Assembly: GCF_030817275.1 (NCBI RefSeq)
Contig: NZ_JAUSZD010000002.1
Span: forward strand, 2,232,001 to 2,296,000
DNA length: 64,000 bases
Source of the DNA: Paenibacillus sp. V4I7
GTDB lineage: Bacteria > Bacillota > Bacilli > Paenibacillales > NBRC-103111
Reading direction: 5' to 3'
Made by a program: the position numbers and the translations under genes. Shown here piece by piece: positions 28,555-37,211 of this stretch. Position 1 is the first letter of the stretch; each line of letters begins with the position of its first letter. The notes under the pieces are model-generated. The model was given only the letters and a program-made list of their open reading frames with translations, had not been told where the DNA came from and made no database searches.

Positions 28555-29787
28555 TTGAAAAGATGGTCAATAATCATACTATCGCTCCTATTGTGCTTCG
28601 GTATGATGGCTCCGCTCGCGATGGCTGCAACCTTGACGGTAAGCGCATCGTTTGATAACGTCACCCGAATCGCAACGATTTCAGGCCATTTAGGTTCAGA
28701 GGAAGGGCAAATCGTCAGCATACAAGTAAGAAGCCCTTTGAATCAGTTGGATTATTTGAATCAAAGTAGGAGTGGTCCAAGCGGAGCTTTTCAGTTTACT
28801 TATAAGATCAGCCAAGAAGTTCAGGGAACGTATCTCGTAACCGTCGGTGGCCAAAACGCTGAGGCGATTGCCACTGCCACATTTAATGTTGAACCTGTCA
28901 TCGTGGAGCTTGAAGCAAAAACGTCACCAGAACTTCCTGACGGACAAAATGATTGGTACTTGCACCCGGTTGACGTTACCATCGAGGCTGTAAATGGCAT
29001 TCCCGAAGACAATAAGATCGAATACCGCATAAATCAGGGGGATTGGACAACATACAGTTCAGCGATTAACGTTAATACGGATGGTACTCATACGGTTGAA
29101 TACCGAAGTGTTGATGAAGAAGGAATTCCTGGCAAAGTCAAGTCAACGACCATTAAATTAGACACACAGTCACCGGTTACCACCGCTACCGCAAGTCCAA
29201 TTGATGGAAAGAACGGCTGGTATATCTCGAGTCCGACGGTTACGCTTGCAGCAACGGATAACATCTCGGTCACCCAAACGGTATATCGTATCGACGGAGC
29301 TGAGTGGTCTACCTATTCTCAGCCAGTTACATGGTCCGTTTACGGCGTCCATTCGCTTGAATACAAGAGTATCGATCAAGCTGGAAATGAAGAAGCAGTA
29401 AAATCGATATCGCTGAAGGTTGATAAAGCAGCCCCAACGCTTAGTATCGCATTGGATAAGACCGCTTTGTGGCCTGCGAATAAAAAGATGGTAACAGTTA
29501 CCGCCAATGTTTACGCACTAGATGATATGTCCCAAATCGACACCATTATTCTGACTTCTATTACAAGCAACGAGAAGGTAGAACCAGACGATATTCAAGA
29601 TGCACACTATGGCACGTTTGATACATCCTTTAAACTTCGCGCAGAAAGAACAGGTAAAGGAACGGAGCGGGTATATACTATCATGTATATAGCTACAGAC
29701 CTAGCGGGGAATAAAGCTATTGCAACGGCAACGATTAAGGTACCTCATGACCAAGGCCATAACAATAACGAAGAAAGAACCGATTAA
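28555..29787 (+). CDS. Secreted Ig-like/OmpL47-repeat protein
   Basis: This 410-residue secreted protein starts at TTG 28555, after GGAGGAGG; the long in-frame extension upstream overlaps the leader hairpin and the previous gene. The signal peptide ends near AMAATL. After an N-terminal beta domain (VSASFDNVTRIATISGHLGS, resembling surface-binding sandwiches) there are two OmpL47-type repeats, each with an EYRINxGxW / VYRIDGAEWSTY core and a closing EYRSVDEEG or EYKSIDQAGN turn. A further Ig-like domain follows (ALDDMSQIDTIILTS). The repeat is the same type as the linker between the two catalytic domains of the pectinase upstream. No enzyme motif was seen. It is the last gene of the secreted cluster and ends at a strong terminator. 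Confidence 0.78.
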   Translation: MKRWSIIILSLLLCFGMMAPLAMAATLTVSASFDNVTRIATISGHLGSEEGQIVSIQVRSPLNQLDYLNQSRSGPSGAFQFTYKISQEVQGTYLVTVGGQNAEAIATATFNVEPVIVELEAKTSPELPDGQNDWYLHPVDVTIEAVNGIPEDNKIEYRINQGDWTTYSSAINVNTDGTHTVEYRSVDEEGIPGKVKSTTIKLDTQSPVTTATASPIDGKNGWYISSPTVTLAATDNISVTQTVYRIDGAEWSTYSQPVTWSVYGVHSLEYKSIDQAGNEEAVKSISLKVDKAAPTLSIALDKTALWPANKKMVTVTANVYALDDMSQIDTIILTSITSNEKVEPDDIQDAHYGTFDTSFKLRAERTGKGTERVYTIMYIATDLAGNKAIATATIKVPHDQGHNNNEERTD

Positions 29788-29813
29788 CGGGGAGGACAAG
29801 AACATATATCTAG

Positions 29814-29840
29814 ATCCGCGCCTAGCGCGGTTTTTTTTTT
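29814..29840 (+). terminator. Rho-independent terminator
   Basis: CCGCGC, CTA, GCGCGG is followed by ten T. It closes the pectin-degradation cluster. Confidence 0.9.
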
Positions 29841-29902
29841 GTATTGTTAAGGTATCAATAATTTGGGAATACTGTTTCGAAAGTGCAGATAAGGGTGAGA
29901 CC

Positions 29903-30691
29903 TTGGATAATTTTACAAACACTAATAAAAATCGACGTTACAAAGCTCATGTAAATATCTTCGGGACAACACAACTACATTTAAAAAGTCCTTACATTGT
30001 TGCTTTTTGGTCTGTGGTTTTCCCAGGATTCGGGCACCTGCTTTTATCCAAATATATTCGAGGAATGCTCTTGTTTCTATGGGAACTATTTATTAATCAA
30101 ATAACACATCTAAATTCAGCTATGGTTTATTCGTTTATGGGGGATATTGAATCAGCAAAAGCAGTTCTAGATGTAAAGATGATGCATTTATATATTCCTG
30201 TTTATATTTTTGCTATCTGGGACAGTTATCGCTCAACGGTGGATTTAAATAAAATTTATCTTCTTGCTGAACGAGAAAACGCTCCATTTAATACATTTAG
30301 TATTGGTGCACTAGAAATCAATTATCTTGACAAAAAGAACCCTTTACTCGCTTTTTTATGCTCACTGACAATACCCAGTGTGGGACAATTATATATCAAC
30401 AGATTCGTCCTCGGTTTCTTCAATCTCGTGATGACCGTAATCATTGTTTATTATTCACATTTTCTTGAAGCGTTTCATTATTTGCTCTTAGGGAATATTT
30501 CGAAATCCACAAGTGTATTAAATGCACAATGGCTTTTATATTTACCATCTTTTTATTTTTTTACAATTTATGATTCTTATACAAACGCAGTAGAAAACAA
30601 CAAATTATTCGAACAAGAACAAAAGAATTACTTGAAGAAAAATTATCAACCATCAGGTTTTATGATAATGAAAGGAAATAAGGTGAAATAA
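29903..30691 (+). CDS. Multi-spanning membrane protein of unknown function
   Basis: The frame is open from 29720, but the upstream part crosses the previous gene and its terminator. TTG 29903 with AGGGTGA just before it gives a 262-residue protein. It is an internal duplication: each half has a PGFGHLLLSKYIRG- or PSVGQLYINRFVLG-type helical segment, a long amphipathic stretch with a VLDxxxxxLYIP motif, and a DSYRSTVDLNKIYLL / DSYTNAVENNKLFEQ end. Two or more membrane helices per half are likely. I know this layout as a conserved uncharacterised family in Bacillales. The coding sequence is clearly more AT-rich than the flanking genes. The next gene starts one base after its stop. Confidence 0.72.
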   Translation: MDNFTNTNKNRRYKAHVNIFGTTQLHLKSPYIVAFWSVVFPGFGHLLLSKYIRGMLLFLWELFINQITHLNSAMVYSFMGDIESAKAVLDVKMMHLYIPVYIFAIWDSYRSTVDLNKIYLLAERENAPFNTFSIGALEINYLDKKNPLLAFLCSLTIPSVGQLYINRFVLGFFNLVMTVIIVYYSHFLEAFHYLLLGNISKSTSVLNAQWLLYLPSFYFFTIYDSYTNAVENNKLFEQEQKNYLKKNYQPSGFMIMKGNKVK

Positions 30692-31144
30692 GTGCAAATT
30701 TATTCCACATTTGAACATTCCAGTTACATTGAATTAGCTATAACAAAATTAGAGGAAAAAGGTATTAAAGATATATTTGCCGTTCCGTTAGATAATCGCT
30801 CGGTAGAACGTAAATTATTTGATACCATCCATCAGTCCGACGGAGTTTCTTTTGTTGGAAAAGGTATGGGACTTGCGGTCATATTTTCAGTAATAGGTGC
30901 CAGTAGAGGGTTTGTTCTTGAGTGGGGGCCAATCTATTGGGGATTGATTGGAGCGGTCACAGGGTTTGTCCTTGGTGTTTTAATTGATTTATACATATAC
31001 AAATTTTATAAAAGGAAGAAAAGAGTGTTAAAAGGGAAAAACTCAGAAGTAATCCTGATTATCAACTGCGATGAGAGTCAGGGAGAATTAGTTGAAGGAG
31101 TTCTTTGGGAGCACTTAGCTTTAGGATTAGCAAAAATAAAATAA
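30692..31144 (+). CDS. Small membrane protein with glycine-zipper-like helices
   Basis: This 150-residue protein starts at GTG 30692, directly after the upstream stop, with AAGGTG 7 bases before it. It has a soluble N-terminal part, two membrane segments (GKGMGLAVIFSVIGASRG; WGLIGAVTGFVLGVLIDLYIY) with GxxxG-like spacing, a basic cytoplasmic turn (KFYKRKKRVLKGK), and a C-terminal ferredoxin-like strand pattern (EVILIINCDESQGELVEGVLWEH). It is probably co-expressed with the membrane protein upstream; the function is not known. Confidence 0.68.
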   Translation: MQIYSTFEHSSYIELAITKLEEKGIKDIFAVPLDNRSVERKLFDTIHQSDGVSFVGKGMGLAVIFSVIGASRGFVLEWGPIYWGLIGAVTGFVLGVLIDLYIYKFYKRKKRVLKGKNSEVILIINCDESQGELVEGVLWEHLALGLAKIK

Positions 31145-31147
31145 CCC

Positions 31148-31165
31148 AATGAAATTAATTTCATT
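31148..31165. repeat. Perfect 18-base palindrome
   Basis: AATGAAATTAATTTCATT lies just after the stop codon at 31144. It has no following T-run, so it may be a weak terminator stem or a protein-binding site. A looser GCCTT../..GGCTTTTC pairing further on (about 31174-31239) could be the real terminator. Confidence 0.3.
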
Positions 31166-31286
31166 TGTGTAAAAAGCCTTAGTCATTTGGGTTACCTGTT
31201 TGCATACAATAGCCTAGCTGTCATAGCGGGGCTTTTCTTTTTATTGGGGTATGTTAAAGTCTTACATAACAAAAAAACCGGAAAAA

Positions 31287-31303
31287 TTTACAAAACCTTT
31301 ACC
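31287..31303 (+). promoter_or_regulatory. Pho-box-like direct repeat (PhoP operator candidate)
   Basis: TTTACA, five bases, TTTACC: two direct TT(A/T/C)ACA-like repeats 11 bases apart, the PhoP pattern of Bacillus. A -10-like TATAAT is at 31335. The downstream gene encodes a secreted 5'-nucleotidase, a typical Pho-regulon product. Confidence 0.4.
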
Positions 31304-31381
31304 TACAGCAAAATCGCCACGAATATAAATTCCATATAATGTAGTTGGACAAGATCAACTATTATGGAGGCGAAACTGTAC

Positions 31382-33163
31382 ATGAGAAAAACAAAGCTAT
31401 GGATGGCAAGCGCACTCGCCATGTTTGTGACCGTTTCCTCGGTTTACACAGTAGGTGCAGCCGAACCGGGTACTCCGTCTGTACCTGCAAATGGAACAAC
31501 GAATCCAGCAGCAACCAGCAGTACGAAAAAAATTACTCTCTTTCACACCAATGACACGCATTCCCGAATTGAAGCTACGGCAGAAGGAATAGGTTTTGCA
31601 AAAATGAGCGCGTTGATTAAGAATTACAAGGAATCGACTCCAAATTCTCTCATTCTTGATGCGGGAGATACGTTCCACGGTCAGCCGATCGCCAATCTGG
31701 TGCGCGGGGAAAGCATTGTGGATATTATGAACGCGGTAGGCTATAACGCTATGGCGGCTGGGAATCATGATTTCAACTACGGTTATCAGCGTCTAATCGA
31801 GCTATCCAAGCGGGCCAAATTCCCCGTTCTAAGCGCTAATACGAAAAAAGCAGACGGAATACGAATTCTGGAGCCTTATGTCATCAAAGAAGTAGATGGC
31901 GTTAAACTTGGTATATTCGGTTTGACTACACCGGAAACTGCCTATAAAACACATCCGAACAATGTGGAGGGGCTTACTTTCACAGATCCGGCTGAAGAAG
32001 CCAAGAAAATTGTCTCCGAGCTCAAAGGTAAAGTTGATGCCATCATTGCCTTAACCCATCTCGGCATCGATGAGTCCAGCATTGAAACAAGTAAAAAGGT
32101 AGCGGCAGCTGCTCCAGAAATTGATGTCATCATCGACGGACACAGCCATACGACGCTTAACACAGGTCTGCTGGTTGGGAATGTGCTAATTGCGCAAACG
32201 GGAGAGTATCTCAAAAACCTGGGCCGCGTAGATTTGACCTTTGAGAACGGTAAGCTGACAGGTAAAACCTCAAGCCTGATTACCAAGAAAACGGCCGATG
32301 AAGATAAAAGCACGGGAGACCATGCCGTACTCGACATTATTGCCAATGTGAAAAAAGAACAAGATAAGGTGCTGCAGGAAATTGTCGGTTCTTCGAAGGT
32401 TGATTTAGTCGGAGAACGGGAAGTCGTGCGCAAAGGTGAGTCCAATTTGGGCAATTTAATTGCGGACGCCATGCTCAGCGAAACAGGCGCCGATGTATCC
32501 ATTACGAACGGAGGCGGTATCCGCGCTTCGATCAAAGCGGGTTCAATTACTAAGGGGCAGATAGTAACCGTATTGCCATTCGGTAACTATATCCAAACGA
32601 AGAAAGTGAAGGGCTCCGACATTAAAGCGGCGTTAGAACTAGGTCTCTCTGCTTATCCGGAGTCATTGGGAGGCTTCCCACATGTTGGCGGTATGACCGT
32701 TTCGTTTGATCCATCCCAGCCAAAAGGAAGCCGTGTGACGTCTATTCACGTAAAAGGGTATCCGATTGATCTAGGGGCATCCTATTTGCTTGCAACGAAT
32801 GACTTTATGGCCGCAGGCGGAGACCAATACGCCATGTTCAAGGCTTATCCTCTTGACAATGATTTCGCATCCTTGGAAGAAGCATTAATCACATATATGC
32901 GTAAAAGCGGAGCGGTAGAGGCTAAAGTCGAAGGTCGCATCAACGCTAAGGAGACACAGACTACTCCTACTCCTACTCCTACTCCTACTCCTTCACAGGA
33001 ACCGGATCCTGGAGCAGCTAGCAATATCTATGTTGTTAAACCCGGTGATTCACTATGGAAAATCAGCAGGTCTTATCAAACAACATGGCAACTCCTTCAG
33101 CAGTTGAACAAATTTAAAAACCCTAATCTCATTTACCCAGGACAAGAGATTAAGGTACCTTAG
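31382..33163 (+). CDS. Secreted 5'-nucleotidase/cyclic phosphodiesterase with LysM
   Basis: This 593-residue protein starts at ATG 31382, 9 bases after GGAGGCG (an in-frame ATG at 31364 overlaps that site). Signal peptide 1-27. The metallophosphatase domain (about 50-330) has FHTNDTHSR, DAGDTFHG, GNHDFNYG and DGHSHTTL, which bind two metal ions. The nucleotidase C-terminal domain has NLIADAM, TNGGGIR and GGDQYAMF. A Thr-Pro repeat linker, coded by five copies of a CTACTC-like hexamer near 32961-32990, leads to a LysM domain (VVKPGDSLWKISRSY) that binds peptidoglycan. It would release phosphate and nucleosides from extracellular nucleotides while held on the wall. The Pho-box-like repeat upstream agrees with a phosphate-scavenging role. 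Confidence 0.93.
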   Translation: MRKTKLWMASALAMFVTVSSVYTVGAAEPGTPSVPANGTTNPAATSSTKKITLFHTNDTHSRIEATAEGIGFAKMSALIKNYKESTPNSLILDAGDTFHGQPIANLVRGESIVDIMNAVGYNAMAAGNHDFNYGYQRLIELSKRAKFPVLSANTKKADGIRILEPYVIKEVDGVKLGIFGLTTPETAYKTHPNNVEGLTFTDPAEEAKKIVSELKGKVDAIIALTHLGIDESSIETSKKVAAAAPEIDVIIDGHSHTTLNTGLLVGNVLIAQTGEYLKNLGRVDLTFENGKLTGKTSSLITKKTADEDKSTGDHAVLDIIANVKKEQDKVLQEIVGSSKVDLVGEREVVRKGESNLGNLIADAMLSETGADVSITNGGGIRASIKAGSITKGQIVTVLPFGNYIQTKKVKGSDIKAALELGLSAYPESLGGFPHVGGMTVSFDPSQPKGSRVTSIHVKGYPIDLGASYLLATNDFMAAGGDQYAMFKAYPLDNDFASLEEALITYMRKSGAVEAKVEGRINAKETQTTPTPTPTPTPSQEPDPGAASNIYVVKPGDSLWKISRSYQTTWQLLQQLNKFKNPNLIYPGQEIKVP

Positions 33164-33211
33164 AGCAGGGTAGTTCAAGATTCACTCATCATAAGAAAGC
33201 ATCATCTCATA

Positions 33212-33237
33212 AAGTCACCTTCGGGTGGCTTTTTTAT
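33212..33237 (+). terminator. Rho-independent terminator
   Basis: AAGTCACC, TTCG tetraloop, GGTGGCTT, then T-run. It ends the 5'-nucleotidase gene. Confidence 0.88.
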
Positions 33238-33321
33238 TTTGTGCAGTTGATTACCGAAGCGTTCAAGCAGAACTGATGTAATCCTTTTTTCTATCCGTTT
33301 TATCTATTCATCGAATCTTGG

Positions 33322-33376
33322 TTGGACATAAAGGAATACTATGGTTATATTTTATTTATTCCGACTGTACGGTATA
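33322..33376 (+). promoter_or_regulatory. Promoter and TetR-type operator candidate
   Basis: TTGGAC (33322) and TATATT (33346) are 18 bases apart, a plausible sigma-A promoter. Just after the -10, TATTCCG / CGGTATA forms an inverted repeat with a six-base spacer (33357-33376), one mismatch in the half-sites, over the expected transcription start. That is where a repressor encoded by the next gene would act on itself. Confidence 0.4.
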
Positions 33377-33407
33377 AAAAAACATTATTGAAACGAGGAG
33401 GAGAAAA

Positions 33408-34310
33408 ATGCCCAAAATAGGAATGGAGCTAAAGCGTCGAGCAGACGTAATTAACGCCACAATAATTTGTATCAGCAGTCACGGGATTGATGGCATGACG
33501 CTGGATAAGGTCGCTGAGTATGCGGACTGCTCAAAGGGCGTTGTCACTTATTATTTTAAGAATAAAGATAACTTGATCATAGAAGCTTTCGAGTCGTTCT
33601 TAGCCTATTATGGTTTAAAGATCCAATCAGAAATCCAGAAAACAATGACAGCAGAGGAAATGATTGAAGTCACGCTGAAGCACATCCTCCCGCTATATAG
33701 CGATGATAGGCAAAAGACGGTCAATGTTTCGGAACTTGATGGGATAGAGAGAATGTTTATCCCGCATGAAGATCAAGCAAAGCTTTTTCTTCAGTTCTTC
33801 TCCAAAGCTGTATTGGATCGTAAATTACAAGAGGTAGTTTCCAAGAACTATTTGGATGATCTTCACGGCATTGCTAGGATCTTTGATTACGGTAACATGT
33901 CGGGGCAAATGAGGGTGGACGATTCCAAAAGTGCCGCTTACGGCCTTTTGGCGATGGTGGTTGGACTAAGCTTCTTTAGAGTAGCCGTCGTTGAAAGCAA
34001 CGAAATATTGATAACTGATATTCAGTCGGCTTTAGATCTAATGGCAACTGTACAATTTGAAGCAGGATGTGATCGTATAATTTTAAATCGATCTGCATTA
34101 AGTGAGGACTTTTTCGATTTAAAAACACGGCTTGCAGGAGAAATATTACAAAAATTTATAAATTATCGAGTGAAAGTTGCAATAGTTGGTGATTTTTCTG
34201 TCTTTTCAAGTCAAAGCTTGAAGGATTTCATCTATGAGTGTAACAAAGGGAAGGATATCTTTTTCTTGTCAAACGAAGAACAAGCTATTGATAAATTGAG
34301 TAGCGGTTAA
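33408..34310 (+). CDS. TetR-family regulator fused to a DUF4180 domain
   Basis: This 300-residue protein starts at ATG 33408 (GAGGAGGAG upstream). Residues about 10-60 are a TetR/BetI-type DNA-binding domain (GMTLDKVAEYADCSKGVVTYYF). A TetR-like ligand/dimer domain runs to about 190. From about residue 194 there is a complete DUF4180 domain: ALDLMATVQFEAGCDRIIL, EDFFDLKTRLAGEILQKFINYRVKVAIVGDFS, then DFIYECNKGKDIFF. DUF4180 normally occurs as a separate small protein of unknown function, so this is a gene fusion. The DUF4180 part could sense a signal for the regulator. It is followed 27 bases later by an FGE-like gene and may control it together with itself. Confidence 0.87.
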   Translation: MPKIGMELKRRADVINATIICISSHGIDGMTLDKVAEYADCSKGVVTYYFKNKDNLIIEAFESFLAYYGLKIQSEIQKTMTAEEMIEVTLKHILPLYSDDRQKTVNVSELDGIERMFIPHEDQAKLFLQFFSKAVLDRKLQEVVSKNYLDDLHGIARIFDYGNMSGQMRVDDSKSAAYGLLAMVVGLSFFRVAVVESNEILITDIQSALDLMATVQFEAGCDRIILNRSALSEDFFDLKTRLAGEILQKFINYRVKVAIVGDFSVFSSQSLKDFIYECNKGKDIFFLSNEEQAIDKLSSG

Positions 34311-34337
34311 CACATGATAGACTAGGAGGAAGATGGA

Positions 34338-35018
34338 GTGTCAAATGTCTTACAGAGTCTTGCTGATTATCCGATGGTAAAAGTTCCAGGTGGAGAAATA
34401 GATTTAAGGGACGATCGAACATCATCAAAATGGAAGGTTGACATACAACCGTTTTTTCTTGCCCGGTACCCTGTTACTAAGGAACTTTATTTTGCCATTT
34501 CACAAAAATCGTCTATTTCTTATGACGGAGATCAAAATCCGGTTGTGAATATATCTTGGAATGATGCCATTTCTTTTTGTAATCTACTTTCTCAGAAAGT
34601 TGGTTTGACGGAGTGTTATTCGATGAGTAACGATGGTGAAAATATCATCTGTGATTGGGAATCAGACGGGTATCGCCTCCCATCCGAAGCAGAATGGCAG
34701 TACGCGTGTAAAGCAGGAACTACAGGATATAGATACGGAGAGCTTGATAAAATAGCTTGGTATAATGAAAATTCAGCTGGCACGATCCATGAAGTAGGAA
34801 GAAAGGAACCGAATGCATGGGGTCTGTATGATATGTTAGGGAATGTTTGGGAATGGTGCTGGGATTTATACGATCAGAACGTATACGGCTCCTACCGAAT
34901 TTTTCGCGGTGGCAGCTGGGCTGAAGAGGCAAGAGGTTGTGGGGCTTCGTGTCGTCGTCGCAGTCACCCGTCATTTAGCATTGATGACCTTGGATTTCGA
35001 CTTGCGAAGTCTGTATAA
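34338..35018 (+). CDS. Formylglycine-generating-enzyme-like (FGE/SUMF1-fold) protein
   Basis: This 226-residue protein starts at GTG 34338, 8 bases after AGGAGG. The whole length is an FGE-sulfatase fold: FFLARYPVTKELY, NISWNDAISFCNLLSQKVG, YRLPSEAEWQYACKAG, NAWGLYDMLGNVWEWCWD, RIFRGGSW, and DDLGFRLA. In true FGE two cysteines follow GGS(Y/W); here the first position is Glu and the pair is not conserved (AEEARGCGASC). It is therefore probably not an active sulfatase-maturing enzyme, and no sulfatase gene is nearby. Similar domains bind sugars or act in EgtB/PvdO-type roles. It is likely in one operon with the TetR-DUF4180 gene. Confidence 0.83.
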   Translation: MSNVLQSLADYPMVKVPGGEIDLRDDRTSSKWKVDIQPFFLARYPVTKELYFAISQKSSISYDGDQNPVVNISWNDAISFCNLLSQKVGLTECYSMSNDGENIICDWESDGYRLPSEAEWQYACKAGTTGYRYGELDKIAWYNENSAGTIHEVGRKEPNAWGLYDMLGNVWEWCWDLYDQNVYGSYRIFRGGSWAEEARGCGASCRRRSHPSFSIDDLGFRLAKSV

Positions 35019-35082
35019 GTGGTGACAAGTGCTAGTCTCGTTTATCGACAAGAATATCCTAAAAACAAGGAGGTGATGTTTC

Positions 35083-37161
35083 ATGACAACGAATAACATA
35101 ACCAATAGATTAATCACTGAGAAATCGCCATACTTACTTCAACATGCTCACAATCCAGTGGAATGGTTTCCTTGGGGTGAAGAAGCATTTGAAACGGCAA
35201 AGCGAGAAAATAAGCCTGTTTTTCTTAGTATCGGTTATTCAACTTGTCATTGGTGCCACGTCATGGCTCACGAATCATTCGAAGACCAAACCGTTGCAGA
35301 CATGCTGAATAAAGATTTCATTTCGATTAAAGTGGACCGTGAAGAGCGTCCAGACGTTGATCATATTTACATGGCTGTTTGTCAAGCGATGACAGGGCAA
35401 GGGGGTTGGCCGCTTACGGTGTTTCTGACACCGGAGAAGAAGCCTTTCTTCGCTGGAACCTATTTCCCTCGTAGTCGAAAATACAATCGTGCAGGGATGG
35501 TTGAGATTATTGCACAGATTGCTGGTAAGTGGAAAGAAGACGCTGATCGTATTCGTGAGGTTGGCGAACAGGTCATTCAAGAGACGACGAGCCGCTTACT
35601 AGAGCATCGCACGGGTGGCCAGGTGTCGGAGGAAACGCTACATGAAGCATTCCGGTTATATGATCAGATGTTTGATCCAGAACATGGCGGATTTGGCAGC
35701 TCTCCGAAGTTTCCGACATCACACAATCTATCTTTCCTGCTGAGATACTATCAAAAAACGGGCAATGAACGTGCGCTTGAGATTGTGGAAAAAACGCTTG
35801 ATGCTATGTATCGTGGCGGCATGTATGACCACATTGGATTCGGATTCTCTCGTTATTCCGTAGATGAAAAATGGTTGGTGCCGCATTTCGAGAAGATGCT
35901 TTACGACAATGCGCTGTTAATTTTGACGTACATAGAAGCTTTTCAGGTGACCGGTAAAGCCAAGTATGCAGAAGTTGCTGAGCAGATCATTACATATGTT
36001 CTTCGAGATATGACGGACGAGGGCGGAGCCTTCTATTCAGCGGAGGATGCCGACTCGGAAGGGGAGGAAGGCAAGTTCTACGTCTGGACGCCGGATGAAG
36101 TCGAGGACATATTAGGGATTGAAGAAGGCGATCTATATTCAGAGCTGTACAACATTACGGAGTCGGGCAATTTTGAGGGGCACAATATCCCGAATTTAAT
36201 TGGAACGACGATGGAATCTTTTGCGAAGCGTAAGCAAATCCCACTGGATGAGCTGAAGCAGCGGATTGAGGCTGCCCGCGTCAAGCTGTTTGCGCATCGC
36301 GAGCAGCGCATCCATCCGGGCAAGGATGATAAGATTCTGACCGCGTGGAACGGTCTGATGATTGCTGCGCTGTCCAAGGCGGCACGTGCCTTGGATAAGC
36401 CCGAATACGCGGAGGCAGCCGCGAAGGCCGCGGAATTCCTCCTGCGCGAGCTGCGCCGGGAGGACGGGCGATTGCTCGCCCGCTACCGCGATGGCGAAGC
36501 AGCTTTCCTCGGCTACGTGGACGACTACGCGTTCCTCGTCTGGGGCCTCATCGAGCTGTACGAAACCACGTTCGAGCTGCGCTATCTCCGTGAAGCTGTC
36601 CAGCTGAACGCAGAGATGCTTCGTCTCTTCAGAGACGAAGAGAAGGGCGGGCTCTTCTTCTACGGCAGCGATGCCGAGCAGCTGCTGACCCGCCCCAAAG
36701 AGATCTACGACGGCGCGATGCCGTCGGGGAACGGTGCAGCCGCGCTGAACCTGCTGCGGCTGTCCAGGCTGACCTACGACGCGAAGCTGTCGCAGGAAGC
36801 AGATGTGCAGCTCCAGGCTTTCGCCGGAGCTGTGGCGTCCTACCCGCCGGGCCACGCGCTCACGCTGGCCGCGCTCGACTTCGCTTATGGCGAAGCCAGC
36901 GAAATCGTCATCGCCGGCGACCCGGCGAAGCCGGAGACGCAGCACATGCTGCGCACGGTCCAGCGGCAGTATCTGCCGAATGCGCTGCTGATTCTTCATC
37001 CGCCGGGAGCGGCGGGCGAAGAAGTCCGCAAGCTCATTCCGCTGGTGCAAGACAAGCTGCCGCTTGGAGGGCAGGCAACGGCCTACGTGTGCCAGAACTT
37101 TGCCTGCCAAGCGCCAACACAGGATCTAGAGGAGCTCAAAAATCTCTCCTCTAATCACTGA
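35083..37161 (+). CDS. yyaL: YyaL-type thioredoxin-fold DUF255 protein
   Basis: This 692-residue protein starts at ATG 35083 after AAGGAGGTGAT (35067-35077), complementary to the 16S rRNA tail. The N-terminus is a thioredoxin-like DUF255 domain with [18 protein letters not shown] (CxxC) and [14 protein letters not shown]; residues about 180-690 form an (alpha/alpha)6-type domain ([30 protein letters not shown]). The order and length match the YyaL/spermatogenesis-associated protein 20 family, whose biochemical role is not established. Base composition changes inside the gene: a line near the 5' end (35101-35160) is 38% GC, one near 36421-36480 is 73%. A perfect Fur-box palindrome overlaps the stop codon. 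Confidence 0.92.
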   Translation: MTTNNITNRLITEKSPYLLQHAHNPVEWFPWGEEAFETAKRENKPVFLSIGYSTCHWCHVMAHESFEDQTVADMLNKDFISIKVDREERPDVDHIYMAVCQAMTGQGGWPLTVFLTPEKKPFFAGTYFPRSRKYNRAGMVEIIAQIAGKWKEDADRIREVGEQVIQETTSRLLEHRTGGQVSEETLHEAFRLYDQMFDPEHGGFGSSPKFPTSHNLSFLLRYYQKTGNERALEIVEKTLDAMYRGGMYDHIGFGFSRYSVDEKWLVPHFEKMLYDNALLILTYIEAFQVTGKAKYAEVAEQIITYVLRDMTDEGGAFYSAEDADSEGEEGKFYVWTPDEVEDILGIEEGDLYSELYNITESGNFEGHNIPNLIGTTMESFAKRKQIPLDELKQRIEAARVKLFAHREQRIHPGKDDKILTAWNGLMIAALSKAARALDKPEYAEAAAKAAEFLLRELRREDGRLLARYRDGEAAFLGYVDDYAFLVWGLIELYETTFELRYLREAVQLNAEMLRLFRDEEKGGLFFYGSDAEQLLTRPKEIYDGAMPSGNGAAALNLLRLSRLTYDAKLSQEADVQLQAFAGAVASYPPGHALTLAALDFAYGEASEIVIAGDPAKPETQHMLRTVQRQYLPNALLILHPPGAAGEEVRKLIPLVQDKLPLGGQATAYVCQNFACQAPTQDLEELKNLSSNH

Positions 37162-37173
37162 TAATAATTATCA
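37159..37173. promoter_or_regulatory. Fur-box-like palindrome
   Basis: TGATAATAATTATCA is an exact 7-1-7 Fur box. It starts on the stop codon of yyaL. No iron-transport gene lies directly downstream, and a terminator comes 40 bases later, so its function is uncertain; a short iron-regulated RNA or a chance AT-rich match are both possible. Confidence 0.35.
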
Positions 37174-37211
37174 TTATTGGTTACAATGAGAATAAGGGCA
37201 AGGAAAAAGAG

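Noticed and set aside
31942..32535. 197-codon open frame on the minus strand
   Set aside because: It is antisense to the 5'-nucleotidase and shows low-complexity Ser-rich sequence only.
32957..32992. Short tandem repeat as a mobile or regulatory element
   Set aside because: It encodes the Thr-Pro linker between the nucleotidase and LysM domains.
36196..37110. 304-codon open frame on the minus strand
   Set aside because: It is antisense to the conserved YyaL coding sequence and exists because of the high GC content there; no ribosome-binding site or family similarity.
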